Of a stretch of 64,000 nucleotides of DNA, positions 36,356 to 45,388 are shown piece after piece (within the stretch, counting starts at the first letter, position 1; each line of letters starts with the position of its first letter). Position numbers and translations under genes: made by a program. The notes beneath the pieces were generated by a model. It searched no databases. It was not told the origin of the DNA and saw only the letters and a list, made by a program, of their open reading frames with translations. Source of the DNA: Arthrobacter gengyunqii (GTDB taxonomy: Bacteria > Actinomycetota > Actinomycetes > Actinomycetales > Micrococcaceae); the NCBI RefSeq assembly GCF_023022985.1, contig NZ_CP095461.1:496001-560000 (forward strand). Reading direction: 5' to 3'.

Positions 36356-37637
36356 CAATTCCACACCCGTAATACTTCCACTGCAGCCGAACGCCGCTTG
36401 GGAACATGCCCGCAGCGCAGCGTTTTCCGCCGGCAGGCCGCTTCCCTATGAAACCGTCCCGCTGGCCGAGGCACTGGGGCAGATCCTCGCGCTGGACGCG
36501 ACGGCGCTGCAGCCGGTTCCCCATTACGCATCATCGGCGATGGACGGCTGGGCCGTATCCGGTCCGCCGCCCTGGCAGCTGGTGACCCATGAGGAGCCGC
36601 CAACCGAACGCTGGCAGATCCACAAGGAATCCGGCCGCCGTCCGCTGCAGCCCGGACAAGCCGTGGCCATTCTCACCGGGGGGACGATTCCAGCCGGTGC
36701 ACACAGCGTCCTGCGTTCCGAAAGCGGGGTTGTCTCGGAGGATGGCATGCTCACGCTTAGCCCCGGCGCCCGCAGCGGAGAACCGGGCGAGGGCGAACAT
36801 ATCCGCCCGGCGGGAGAAGAAGCAGCGGCGGGGGAAGTAACCATCCGACGCGGTACTGTCCTCAACCCCGCCCATATTGCCCTGGCCGCTGTCTGCGGAC
36901 ACGATACTCTGCCGGTGCTGCGCGCGCCCCGCGTCTCCCTCCTGCTGACCGGAGACGAAGTCATTGAGTACGGGCTGCCGGAATCGGGACAGGTTCGGGA
37001 TACCTTTGGCCCCCAGTTGCCCCAGCTCGTCACCATGATGGGAGGACGCATGGATGTGGTGCGGCGCCTCTCGGACCGTTATGAAGACGTCGTGGCCGCG
37101 CTGAGCTCCGATGCAACGGATGAGATGTCCATCGCGATGTCCTCCGGAGACGTGCTGATTACCACCGGCGGCACCGGCCGTTCGGAGGCTGACCATCTGC
37201 GCCAGGCACTGGAGGACATGCAGGCTGAGATGCTGATTGACGGGATCGCCATGCGTCCCGGGCATCCAACCATGCTGGCGCGCCTTCCGGACGGGCGGCT
37301 GCTCGTGGCACTTCCCGGCAATCCGCTGGCTGCCATGATGGCCGTCTTTACCGTGCTCCAGCCGCTTCTGGACGGGCTCCGCGGCGCTCCGCTGTCGCCG
37401 GAACGCCATGTGCTCGTTGGCGTGGATATCGAGCCGCTGCCGGGGCGGACCAGGCTGATTCCCTGCCGGATCGAGAACGGCAGGGCTGTCCCGTCGCCGT
37501 ATTTCCGGTCGGGAATGCTGCGCGGGATCGCTGACGCCGATGCCGTCATGGTTGTTCCCGAGGCAGGGTGCACCACCGACGAGGCCATCACCGCGCTGCC
37601 GCTTCCCTGGGCAGTGCAGCAGCCGCCGGCGCGCTAA
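36345..37637 (+). CDS. moeA: Molybdopterin molybdenumtransferase MoeA
   Basis: A 430-residue MoeA, which inserts molybdenum into adenylylated molybdopterin. The order of domains is normal: N-terminal (VPLAEALGQILALDATALQP, SSAMDGWAV), the molybdopterin-binding domain with DVLITTGGTGRSEADH, then RPGHPTMLARLPDG and ALPGNPLAAMMAV, and a C-terminal beta domain. The ATG at 36345 overlaps the DUF6457 stop by 11 bases and has CGGAG upstream. A longer in-frame extension to 36219 is antisense-like and not used. Confidence 0.95.
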   Translation: MTTDNSTPVILPLQPNAAWEHARSAAFSAGRPLPYETVPLAEALGQILALDATALQPVPHYASSAMDGWAVSGPPPWQLVTHEEPPTERWQIHKESGRRPLQPGQAVAILTGGTIPAGAHSVLRSESGVVSEDGMLTLSPGARSGEPGEGEHIRPAGEEAAAGEVTIRRGTVLNPAHIALAAVCGHDTLPVLRAPRVSLLLTGDEVIEYGLPESGQVRDTFGPQLPQLVTMMGGRMDVVRRLSDRYEDVVAALSSDATDEMSIAMSSGDVLITTGGTGRSEADHLRQALEDMQAEMLIDGIAMRPGHPTMLARLPDGRLLVALPGNPLAAMMAVFTVLQPLLDGLRGAPLSPERHVLVGVDIEPLPGRTRLIPCRIENGRAVPSPYFRSGMLRGIADADAVMVVPEAGCTTDEAITALPLPWAVQQPPAR

Positions 37638-37674
37638 GGCAAAGGCGCTCACGCGCCGGGGGCACAGGCAGCAA

Positions 37675-37690
37675 CGGTGCAGCTGCACCG
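37675..37690. other. 16-bp perfect palindrome between moeA and fdhD
   Basis: CGGTGCAGCTGCACCG is a perfect 8+8 palindrome in the 101-base moeA-fdhD gap, 48 bases before the fdhD ATG. It could be a regulator site or a hairpin. A Moco riboswitch is not recognisable here. Confidence 0.55.
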
Positions 37691-37738
37691 TGCGGCTGCA
37701 AAGGCTGTTGCGAAGAGTTGTGGGTCTAAGGAGACGGT

Positions 37739-38566
37739 ATGGGACGGGTTACCAGGCGCGGACAGATCACGAAGTTCCGAACGGACGGAACAGTCACTAA
37801 GCGCGAGGACGTGCTGGCGGGGGAAGAGCCGCTGGAAATCAGGGTGGACGGCCGTTCCTTTACCGTGACCATGCGGACTCCGGGTGACGATTTTGACCTC
37901 GTTGCCGGGTTCCTGGTTTCGGAAGGCATCATTTGGGAACCGGGCCAGCTCATCAGCATGCGCTACTGCGCCGGCGTCGACGACTCCGGGCAGCAGACCT
38001 TCAACGTGGTGGATGTGCAGCTGCGTCCGGGCACCACGCTGCCGGACACCGCGATGGAGCGCCATGTTTACACGTCCAGTTCCTGCGGCATCTGCGGCAC
38101 CGCCTCCATAGAAGCGGTGCGGAAGTCATCACACTTTTTGGTGGGCGACGACGACGTTCGGGTCCCGCTGTCAACGCTGGCGGCCCTGCCGGAACAGCTC
38201 CGGCAGCAGCAGAAGGTCTTTGACCGCACCGGGGGCGTCCATGCTGCGGGACTGTTCAGCGTCGACGGCGAGTTGTTGTGCCTGCGCGAAGACGTGGGGC
38301 GCCACAACGCCGTCGACAAGGTGGTGGGCTGGGCCCTGCGCGCCGGAATGCTGCCGCTGCGCGGCACCGTGCTGCAGGTGTCGGGCCGGGCGTCCTTTGA
38401 ACTGGTGCAGAAAGCCCAGCTGGCAGGGATCCCGGTGTTGGCCGCGGTGAGCGCGCCGTCGTCATTGTCGGTGGAACTGGCTCAGGATGCGGGCATGACC
38501 CTCGTGGGGTTCAGCCGGGGAACATCCCTCAACTGCTACTCGTTCCCGGAACGCATCGTGGCCTGA
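37739..38566 (+). CDS. fdhD: Formate dehydrogenase accessory sulfurtransferase FdhD
   Basis: A 275-residue sulfurtransferase that passes sulfur from a cysteine desulfurase to the molybdenum cofactor of formate dehydrogenase. The catalytic loop SSSCGICGTAS carries Cys116 and Cys119. Other family marks are MRTPGDDFDLVAGFL near residue 50 and RTGGVHAAGLF, CLREDVGRHNAVDK. AAGGAG precedes the ATG. The formate dehydrogenase it serves is not in the window. Confidence 0.96.
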   Translation: MGRVTRRGQITKFRTDGTVTKREDVLAGEEPLEIRVDGRSFTVTMRTPGDDFDLVAGFLVSEGIIWEPGQLISMRYCAGVDDSGQQTFNVVDVQLRPGTTLPDTAMERHVYTSSSCGICGTASIEAVRKSSHFLVGDDDVRVPLSTLAALPEQLRQQQKVFDRTGGVHAAGLFSVDGELLCLREDVGRHNAVDKVVGWALRAGMLPLRGTVLQVSGRASFELVQKAQLAGIPVLAAVSAPSSLSVELAQDAGMTLVGFSRGTSLNCYSFPERIVA

Positions 38567-38577
38567 CGCCCGGCCCG

Positions 38578-40251
38578 TCAGCGGGCTGGAATGTGGACGG
38601 TGACAGTGGTGCCGCAGCCCACAGTTGAATCGATGTCCAGCTCTCCGCCGTGCTGGAGCACAATGTCCTGAACGATGGCCAGGCCCAGGCCGGTGCCCGG
38701 GATGGCGGCGGAGGTTGCATTGGATGCCCGGAAAAAGCGCCGGAAGAGCTTGGGGATGTCCGCCTCCGGGATTCCAATGCCGCTGTCCGCAACCTGAACC
38801 CGGACCTGGGCGCCGGCATCCGTGGAGACCACCGCGCTGAGCACATCGACAGTCCCGCCGGGGAGCGTGAACTTCACGGCATTGGACAACAGGTTCGTGA
38901 AAACCTGTTCCAGTTGTGCCTTGTCGCCGTCCACCAGGAGCGGTGCCGGCACCGGTCCGAGCTGCAGGGTGATCTCACTGGCAGCGGCGGCGGGGGCAAG
39001 GGAGGCGGCTACGGTCTCCAGCAGCTCACCGAGATCGAGTTCCTCCACGGCCAGGCCCGCATGGGCGTCGGTGCGGGAAATGGTGAGCAAATCGGAAATG
39101 AGCTGGTCCAGCCGGGTGGCATTGCGGCCTACGATTTCCAGCATCTTCCTCATGCGCGGTGGAATCTCACCGCCGGAGCCGTCCAAAATCAGTTCCAGAT
39201 AGCCGGTGATTGACGTCAGGGGCGTCCGCAGTTCATGGTTCACCGTGGCCACGAAGTCGGTCTTGGCCTGATCGAGTTCCCGCAGCCGCGACAGGACCTC
39301 GCGCTGGGCCGTGATGACGTGTCCCTGCACCAGGCAGTGCGCCAAGTTGCCGCACACATGCTGGATTAGCGACAGCTCCGTCCGGCTCCACCTCCTGGCT
39401 CCGGCGGTGCCTGCAATCCACACGTAGCCAAGCACCTGGTCGCCGTGTGCCAGCGGAGCAAAGACTGATGTCCGAAGCTGGGCCGGAACGCCCGCGGGAA
39501 ACACAGCCCTGTCAGGATCGTCGGGGGAAGAGTGGTCCTCGACCCGGAGGATGTCATCACGTTCGCACAGCGAGGTACTGAGGGTTTTCGCCTCCGCCAG
39601 CGGCAGCGATGGAAGTCCGGCTGCGTCGTCTGCCAGGCTCCAGGACGCTGTCAGCTCGGGAACACGTTCATCCGGAAAGGTCTCTATCCTTACGTGGCAG
39701 GCGCCAAACGTCTCGCCCAGGCCCTGCACCGCAAGGGCGGCCATTTGCTGGGGATCGTTGGTTCCGCGCAGGGCGGCGGACACGGCCCGCGCTTTGTCCC
39801 GGAGGCGGGCAGCAGCGATCTTGCGGCGGCGGGTGGCACGGGTGCCCGCCAGGATAAGGGACACACGATTGGCCAGATCCGTGCCTTCGACGTTGCCTCC
39901 CACAAAATGGGTGATGCTCAGCTGTACCATTCTTTCAATGTCCAGCTCGGCGTCGCCGGACAGCAGGATGACCGGCAGGCCGGCAACGGAGGGTTCCTGC
40001 CGCAGCCGCCGAAATTGTTCAGGCCTCGCTGAAGCCAACATATCGGCGTCGATAATCCCCAGCACCACATCCAGTTCAGAGATTGCCCGAAGGGCTTCGT
40101 ACTCGTCACGGGCGTGCACCGGGGCCAGGCCCGCAGCGCAGAGGACTGCATCCGCCGTAGCCCGGAGACCATCGTTGTTGACTGCCACCACCGCGTACTG
40201 TGCACCAGCGTCACCGGACGTTTCCTGCAGCGGTAGAAGAGCCGTGGGCAT
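38578..40251 (-). CDS. Hybrid histidine kinase with degenerate receiver, GAF and kinase domains
   Basis: A 557-residue soluble kinase. Residues about 18-135 form a receiver-like domain whose acidic pair is replaced by Asn25-Asn26 (AVNNDG) and whose invariant Lys is missing (FVGGN), although an Asp at the acceptor position (Asp68) remains. A GAF-like domain follows at about 165-310. HisKA has the phospho-acceptor His339 (NHELRTPL), and the HATPase domain has NLLSNAVKFT, DSGIGIPEAD and GTGLGLAIV. No cognate response regulator is adjacent. No transmembrane segment is seen. Confidence 0.9.
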   Translation of the reverse strand: MPTALLPLQETSGDAGAQYAVVAVNNDGLRATADAVLCAAGLAPVHARDEYEALRAISELDVVLGIIDADMLASARPEQFRRLRQEPSVAGLPVILLSGDAELDIERMVQLSITHFVGGNVEGTDLANRVSLILAGTRATRRRKIAAARLRDKARAVSAALRGTNDPQQMAALAVQGLGETFGACHVRIETFPDERVPELTASWSLADDAAGLPSLPLAEAKTLSTSLCERDDILRVEDHSSPDDPDRAVFPAGVPAQLRTSVFAPLAHGDQVLGYVWIAGTAGARRWSRTELSLIQHVCGNLAHCLVQGHVITAQREVLSRLRELDQAKTDFVATVNHELRTPLTSITGYLELILDGSGGEIPPRMRKMLEIVGRNATRLDQLISDLLTISRTDAHAGLAVEELDLGELLETVAASLAPAAAASEITLQLGPVPAPLLVDGDKAQLEQVFTNLLSNAVKFTLPGGTVDVLSAVVSTDAGAQVRVQVADSGIGIPEADIPKLFRRFFRASNATSAAIPGTGLGLAIVQDIVLQHGGELDIDSTVGCGTTVTVHIPAR

Positions 40252-40457
40252 GGATGCCTTTCGTTGTGTGCCAAGCGCCCGAGAAGGGCCCGGCGATTGG
40301 CATCCTATCAGCGCGTGCCTCTGATGATGTGGCTGGAATCACTATGTTTCGGCCGTCTTGCCCTGCTTCGCCCTGGCCGGCCGGGGCGGTCCGGAACCGG
40401 AAGCCGGTGTCAGCGCCGAGGCTTAAGCTGGAGAGTGCAAACAATGGAGGACGAATC

Positions 40458-42362
40458 ATGAGCATGGAAAGCGCGGCCTGGAGTTCTCTTCACAAGATCT
40501 CCACGGCAAAGGGCAGCAACAATAAAATCTCCAAGGAGACACTCAAACGGATAGTTGCGTTCGCTTCTCCCTATAAAAAGCAGCTGATCGGCTTCGTCCT
40601 GCTGTCCACTCTCGGCGCCTTCCTTGCCGTTGCCACCCCTGTGCTGGCGGGTGAAGTCGTTAATGCCATCGTGGCCCGCTCCGCGACCGGCGTGGTCATC
40701 CAACTGGCTCTGCTCATCGGAGCAGTGGCAGTGGCCGATGCAGCGGTGTCCCTGGCTACCCGCTGGTTCTCGTCGCGGATCGGCGAGCAGGTCATCCTCG
40801 ACCTGCGGACCGCCGTCTTCGACCATGTGCAGAAAATGCCGATCGCGTTCTTCACCCGCACCCGCACAGGTGCGCTGGTCAGCCGGCTGAACAATGACGT
40901 GATCGGCGCCCAGCAGGCCTTCAGCGGAACCCTCTCCGGCGTCGTGAGCAACGTCGTGGCACTGGTCCTGACGCTGATTGTCATGCTCAACACCTCATGG
41001 CAGGTGACCATCCTGGCGATGCTGCTGTTGCCGGTGTTCCTGATTCCGGCCCGCCGCATGGGCGGGAAGCTCGCTGCGCTGCGCCGGGAGGCAGCGAACC
41101 ACAACGCGTCCATGGGCACCCAGATGACCGAACGGTTCTCCGCCCCCGGAGCCACTCTGGTTAAGCTCTTCGGCCGGCCGGAGCAGGAATCCACGGAATT
41201 CTCCGTGCGGGCGGCCCGCGTGCGGGACATCGGCGTCAAGATGGCCATGATGCAGTCCGTCTTCGTGACGGCCCTGACACTCGTCTCCGCCCTCGCTCTG
41301 GCATTGGTCTACGGTCTCGGCGGTTACTTTGCCCTGTCCGGGCGGCTGGACACGGGTGATGTGGTGACCCTGGCCCTGCTGCTGACCCGGCTGTACGCAC
41401 CGCTGACCTCGCTGGCCAACGCCCGGGTGGAAATCATGAGCGCCGTGGTGAGCTTCGAGCGGGTCTTCGAAATCCTGGACCTCAAGCCGCTGATCCGCGA
41501 AAAGGAAAATCCGGTTCCGGTGCCGGACGGTCCGCTGGGCGTGGAGTTCGATGACGTGCGGTTCGCCTATCCGACGGCGGACAAGGTGTCGCTGGCTTCG
41601 CTGGAGGATGTTGCCGTGCTCGATTCGCGCGGCGGCGAAGAGGTGCTGCACGGCATTTCCTTCCGGGTGGAGCCCGGCCAAACGGTTGCCCTGGTGGGAA
41701 CCTCCGGCGCCGGTAAATCCACCATTGCCCAGTTGCTTTCACGGCTGTACGACGTCGATTCCGGAGCCGTGCGCTTCTCCGGCACCGATGTGCGGGACGT
41801 GAGCTTTGCGTCCATTCGGCAGGCGCTGGGAATGGTCACCCAGGACGGGCACCTGTTCCATGAGAGCATCCGCTCCAACCTGCTGCTGGCCAATCCCGAA
41901 GCCACCGAGGAACAGGTGTGGGATGCGCTGCGCCGGGCCCGCCTCGAAGACCTCATCCGGTCCCTTCCCGACGGCCTGGACACCATGGTGGGAGAGCGCG
42001 GCTACCGGCTCTCGGGCGGAGAACGCCAGCGGATGACCATCGCCCGGCTGCTGCTGGCCCAACCCCGGATCGTCATCCTGGACGAAGCAACCGCCGCCTT
42101 GGACTCCACCTCGGAGGCTGCCGTGCAGGCGGCGCTGGGGGAGGCGCTGGAAGGCCGCACCGCCGTCGTCATTGCCCACCGGCTGTCCACCATCCGCAAC
42201 GCGGACAAGATCCTGGTGATCGAAGGCGGACGCATCGCGGAGCAGGGTACCCACGCTGAACTTCTGGCGCTGGGCGGACGCTACGCGGAGCTGCACGGCA
42301 CGCAGTTTGCGGTGGAAACGGTGCAAACCGTGGACGCGGGCGCTTCGGCCGGGGAACAGTGA
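40458..42362 (+). CDS. ABC exporter, fused membrane and ATPase domains (MsbA/LmrA type)
   Basis: A 634-residue half-transporter that must homodimerise. The N-terminal about 340 residues hold six transmembrane helices; the C-terminal ATPase has Walker A GTSGAGKST (about 413-421), signature LSGGERQR, Walker B RIVILDEATAALD and the switch His in VVIAHRLSTI. Unusually, about 25 extra residues lie between the usual ABC strands before Walker A (SLASLEDVAVLDSRGG). GGAGG precedes the ATG at 40458. Substrate (lipid, drug or peptide) is unknown. Confidence 0.93.
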   Translation: MSMESAAWSSLHKISTAKGSNNKISKETLKRIVAFASPYKKQLIGFVLLSTLGAFLAVATPVLAGEVVNAIVARSATGVVIQLALLIGAVAVADAAVSLATRWFSSRIGEQVILDLRTAVFDHVQKMPIAFFTRTRTGALVSRLNNDVIGAQQAFSGTLSGVVSNVVALVLTLIVMLNTSWQVTILAMLLLPVFLIPARRMGGKLAALRREAANHNASMGTQMTERFSAPGATLVKLFGRPEQESTEFSVRAARVRDIGVKMAMMQSVFVTALTLVSALALALVYGLGGYFALSGRLDTGDVVTLALLLTRLYAPLTSLANARVEIMSAVVSFERVFEILDLKPLIREKENPVPVPDGPLGVEFDDVRFAYPTADKVSLASLEDVAVLDSRGGEEVLHGISFRVEPGQTVALVGTSGAGKSTIAQLLSRLYDVDSGAVRFSGTDVRDVSFASIRQALGMVTQDGHLFHESIRSNLLLANPEATEEQVWDALRRARLEDLIRSLPDGLDTMVGERGYRLSGGERQRMTIARLLLAQPRIVILDEATAALDSTSEAAVQAALGEALEGRTAVVIAHRLSTIRNADKILVIEGGRIAEQGTHAELLALGGRYAELHGTQFAVETVQTVDAGASAGEQ

Positions 42363-42430
42363 CGGCACCGTAAGGACAGGCCCGGGGCATGGAAAAACCC
42401 GGGGCATGAAGGCTCCCGGGCATAAAAAGT

Positions 42431-42503
42431 GCCCCCGGCCGGAATCGAACCGACGACCTGCCCTTTAGGAGAGGGCCGCTCTATCCTACTGAGCTACGAG
42501 GGC
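42431..42503 (-). tRNA. tRNA-Arg (anticodon CCT)
   Basis: A complete 73-nt cloverleaf on the reverse strand: acceptor stem GCCCTCG/CGGGGGC, D arm GCTC...GAGC, anticodon stem GCCCT/AGGGC around the loop CTCCTAA, and T arm GTCGG-TTCGATT-CCGGC. The anticodon CCT reads codon AGG, so it is Arg. The 3' CCA is not encoded. A short T-run (CTTTTT) lies just downstream. Confidence 0.97.
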
Positions 42504-42570
42504 GGACTGCCGGGCTGGCCGGCAGGCGGTTATCAGCTTACCTGTTTCTGAACCCGTGGTGCTGCAGGCC

Positions 42571-43101
42571 TTACGGTGCGTCCTGTTCCGGCAGGGCTTC
42601 GGGTGCCGGGGGCGGCGGTTCCTGCAGTGCAGACTGGTGTGCTGCATAGGCCGACCGCATGTCTTCCATGAACCGGTGGACAGTGGCCAGCTCCTCGGTG
42701 GTGTATTTGTTCATGACGTCATCCGTCAGGACCCCGAGCGGGCCGAAATAGGCTCCCGCCAGCTGCATCGCCAGCGGTTCGAAGTGAAGCGTCACCTTCC
42801 GCCGGTCGGCGTGCTCACGGTTGCGGCGGATGTGTCCGATCCGCTCCAGCCGATCGATCACGGCCGTGGTGGCGCCGCTGGAGGTGCCCAGCTTCGAGCT
42901 GAGGCGACCGGCCGTAAGCGCCTCGTGACGGATTTCCGCTTCCATGATCAGCGTCAGCGCCCGCATGTCGGTGGTATTGAGCCCGTGGCGGTGCGCAAAG
43001 GTATCCGCCACCCGCTGCCCGTCGAGGCTCATGCCACGGATGGCGTTGATGATGCAGCGCCGCAGATCCTTGTCTTCCACCGTCCTACTGTAACTCCACA
43101 T
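42571..43101 (-). CDS. MarR-family transcriptional regulator
   Basis: A 176-residue winged-helix regulator. The DNA-binding part reads MRALTLIMEAEIRHEALTAG, then LSSKLGTSSGATTAVIDRLE (recognition helix) and the basic wing RNREHADRRKVTLH. The C-terminal tail is Pro/Glu-rich. I chose the ATG at 43101 (MWSYSRTVEDKD); the frame extends far upstream but this lies inside the MMPL gene. It is divergent from the MMPL gene with a perfect palindrome between them, so it most likely represses both. Confidence 0.92.
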   Translation of the reverse strand: MWSYSRTVEDKDLRRCIINAIRGMSLDGQRVADTFAHRHGLNTTDMRALTLIMEAEIRHEALTAGRLSSKLGTSSGATTAVIDRLERIGHIRRNREHADRRKVTLHFEPLAMQLAGAYFGPLGVLTDDVMNKYTTEELATVHRFMEDMRSAYAAHQSALQEPPPPAPEALPEQDAP

Positions 43102-43103
43102 TG

Positions 43104-43128
43104 AAGTATCTCTATAAGTGAGATACTT
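43104..43128. promoter_or_regulatory. MarR operator palindrome
   Basis: AAGTATCTC-N7-GAGATACTT is a perfect inverted repeat with 9-base arms, centred between the divergent marR ATG (43101) and the MMPL ATG (43166). The size and AT-rich centre fit a MarR dimer site. It overlaps the marR leader, so it should also give autoregulation. Confidence 0.88.
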
Positions 43129-43165
43129 TTTGCTGGAGACAATTTTTAGTGCACCAGGAGCGAGC

Positions 43166-45307
43166 ATGTACGCAGGGATAGTGAAGTCGGCCAAAGCGGC
43201 CTGGATTACGCTGCTGCTGAGCCTTGCGGTCGTCATTGGCCTCTTTGCTTTGCCGGCGCAGGAGAACGAGGCGTCCACAGTCGGAGGCCTCAGTGACAAA
43301 TACCAAACCACGCAGGTCAACGAACTCCTCGAAGAGTTTCCCGACGCCCAGACATCCACCGCACTGATCGTGGTGTCCCGGGAGGACGGCGGCGAACTGA
43401 CCGACGCTGATCAGGCTTTGATTTCAGACATTAATGCCGCTGCCACGGAGCTGGGGGCCGTTGGCCCTCCTCCGCAGGTTCCGCCGATCGTGTCGGAAAA
43501 CAACCTGGTGGGTCTGGTTCCGGTCACCCTGAAAGCGGCCGCGGACGACGGCGATGCCGTTGCGGCCGAGGTGGAAAGCCTCCGCGGAAGCATTTCGGAT
43601 GCTGCCCCCGAAGGCATCAAGGCGGAACTGACCGGCGGGGCGGCGTTCACTGCTGACCTGGCCGGTGTTTTTTCCGGAGCAAACTTCATTCTGCTGACGG
43701 TGACGGCCGGCGTCGTTGCGCTGCTGCTGCTCATCACCTACCGTTCACCGTGGCTTTGGCTGGTTCCCCTGGCCGTGGTGGCCACCATCGAACAGGCTGC
43801 GCTGAAGGTGGTGGACCTGCTGGCGCCGGTAGTGGGAATCGACGTTGATCCGTCCGCAGTGGGCATCACCAGCGTGCTGGTCTTTGGTGCTGCCACCAAC
43901 TACGCTCTGCTGCTGATCGCCCGGTACCGCGAAGAACTGCGCATCCACGAGTCCAAGTACCAGGCCATGGGCAAAGCGCTCACCCGCACCCGGGAAGCGA
44001 TTATCGCTTCCGGCGGCACGGTTATCCTGGCCCTGCTCGTGCTGCTCTTTACCGATACCCTGAGCTACCGCGGCCTGGGCTTCTCCGCGGCCACCGGCAT
44101 TGTGCTGGCCATCCTCAGTGCCCTGTTCATCCTGCCCGCAGCCCTGGTGCTGCTCGGCCGGAAGCTCTTCTGGCCGTTCGTGCCCAAGGTCGGCGACGCA
44201 GCCCGCGAAGGCAAATTCTGGGGGAAGCTCGGAGAGGCCACGGCGCGTGCCCCCAAGCGCATTGCCGGCACCGCCGTCGTCGTCCTGCTGGCGGCCGGCG
44301 CACTCCTGTTCAACGTCCAGATCGGCCTCAGCGAGAACGAACAGTTCACCGAGAAGCCGCAGGCCGTCACCGCAGCCGAAACCCTTGCCGAAGGCTTCCC
44401 CGCCGGCTCCACCTCGCCGGTTATTGTCCTGGTGAACTCCGATTCCGCGGACGCCGCGGCGGAAGAACTTGCCGCTGTTGAAGGCGTCTCCAGCGCCGAC
44501 GTGGTCTCCGAAAACAACGGCGTGAGCCGCATCGACGTTGTCGATCAGTATGAGCCCGGCACTGCCGAGGCCAACTCCTTCATTGAAGATCTGCGCAACG
44601 ATCTGGCGGAAACCCCTGAATATGAAGCACTGGTGGGCGGTGAAGCCGCCGAACGCGTGGACCAGCTGTCAGCAAACCAGCATGACCTGACCCTGGTGGT
44701 CACCTCGGTGATCATCCTCGTGTTCCTCGTTCTGTTCGTCCTGCTGCGCAGCCTCGTGGCCCCGGTGCTGCTGGTCGCATCGGTTCTCCTCACGTTCGTC
44801 GCAAGCACCGGCATCAGCTGGTTCCTGTTCGTGAACGTGCTCGGCTTCCCGGCACTGGACACGCTGACGCTGCTGTACTCGTTCATCTTCCTCGTGGCCC
44901 TGGGCGTGGACTACAACATCTTCCTGACCACCCGGGCCCGTGAAAACGCCATGACCATGGGCACCAAGCAGGGGATGCTCAGCGCGCTGCGCTCCACCGG
45001 CGGTGTGATCACGAGTGCCGGCATCCTGCTCGCCGCAGTGTTCGCTGTGCTGGGTGTACTGCCGCTGGTCACCCTGACCCAGGTGGGCATCACCGTGGCG
45101 ATCGGCGTCCTGCTGGACACCCTGGTGGTGCGGACGGTCATCGTTCCGGCGCTGACCTTCATCCTGGGCGACAAGTTCTGGTGGCCGTCCAACCCTGCCG
45201 CACAGGGCGGCACCGGCGGCCGGCACGAGGCCCCGGCGTCCAGCGACGATTCGGGATCGGATTCACTTGCCGCTCCCGCCGGCGCTCACCGGGCCTCCAC
45301 CCGCTGA
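43166..45307 (+). CDS. MMPL-family (RND-type) membrane transporter
   Basis: A 713-residue transporter with two repeats, each having one helix, a large outer loop (about residues 35-165 and 395-505) and about five further helices. Family marks include AAWITLLLSLAVVIGLF, ITSVLVFGAATNYALLLIAR and its repeat LVALGVDYNIFLTTRARE (Gly-x-Asp-Tyr-like motif for proton coupling). Related Actinobacterial proteins export lipids or drugs. The ATG at 43166 has AGGAG; a GTG at 43118 would overlap the MarR operator. Divergent from marR. Confidence 0.92.
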   Translation: MYAGIVKSAKAAWITLLLSLAVVIGLFALPAQENEASTVGGLSDKYQTTQVNELLEEFPDAQTSTALIVVSREDGGELTDADQALISDINAAATELGAVGPPPQVPPIVSENNLVGLVPVTLKAAADDGDAVAAEVESLRGSISDAAPEGIKAELTGGAAFTADLAGVFSGANFILLTVTAGVVALLLLITYRSPWLWLVPLAVVATIEQAALKVVDLLAPVVGIDVDPSAVGITSVLVFGAATNYALLLIARYREELRIHESKYQAMGKALTRTREAIIASGGTVILALLVLLFTDTLSYRGLGFSAATGIVLAILSALFILPAALVLLGRKLFWPFVPKVGDAAREGKFWGKLGEATARAPKRIAGTAVVVLLAAGALLFNVQIGLSENEQFTEKPQAVTAAETLAEGFPAGSTSPVIVLVNSDSADAAAEELAAVEGVSSADVVSENNGVSRIDVVDQYEPGTAEANSFIEDLRNDLAETPEYEALVGGEAAERVDQLSANQHDLTLVVTSVIILVFLVLFVLLRSLVAPVLLVASVLLTFVASTGISWFLFVNVLGFPALDTLTLLYSFIFLVALGVDYNIFLTTRARENAMTMGTKQGMLSALRSTGGVITSAGILLAAVFAVLGVLPLVTLTQVGITVAIGVLLDTLVVRTVIVPALTFILGDKFWWPSNPAAQGGTGGRHEAPASSDDSGSDSLAAPAGAHRASTR

Positions 45308-45330
45308 CGGTTCACCCATAAGAAACAGAA

Positions 45331-45366
45331 AAGTGCCTGTCCGGATTATCCGGACAGGCACTTTCT
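45331..45366. terminator. Bidirectional terminator between MMPL and a convergent membrane-protein gene
   Basis: A perfect 14-base stem (45331-45344 with 45350-45363) with an ATTAT loop. A-rich bases precede it and T-rich bases follow, so it can serve both the MMPL gene and the convergent gene ending at 45389. Confidence 0.85.
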
Positions 45367-45388
45367 GCTTGAAGTCGGTCGTAAGCGT

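Noticed and set aside
37638..37738. Moco riboswitch before fdhD
   Set aside because: The gap is too short and lacks the multi-stem layout of that class; only one 16-bp palindrome is present.
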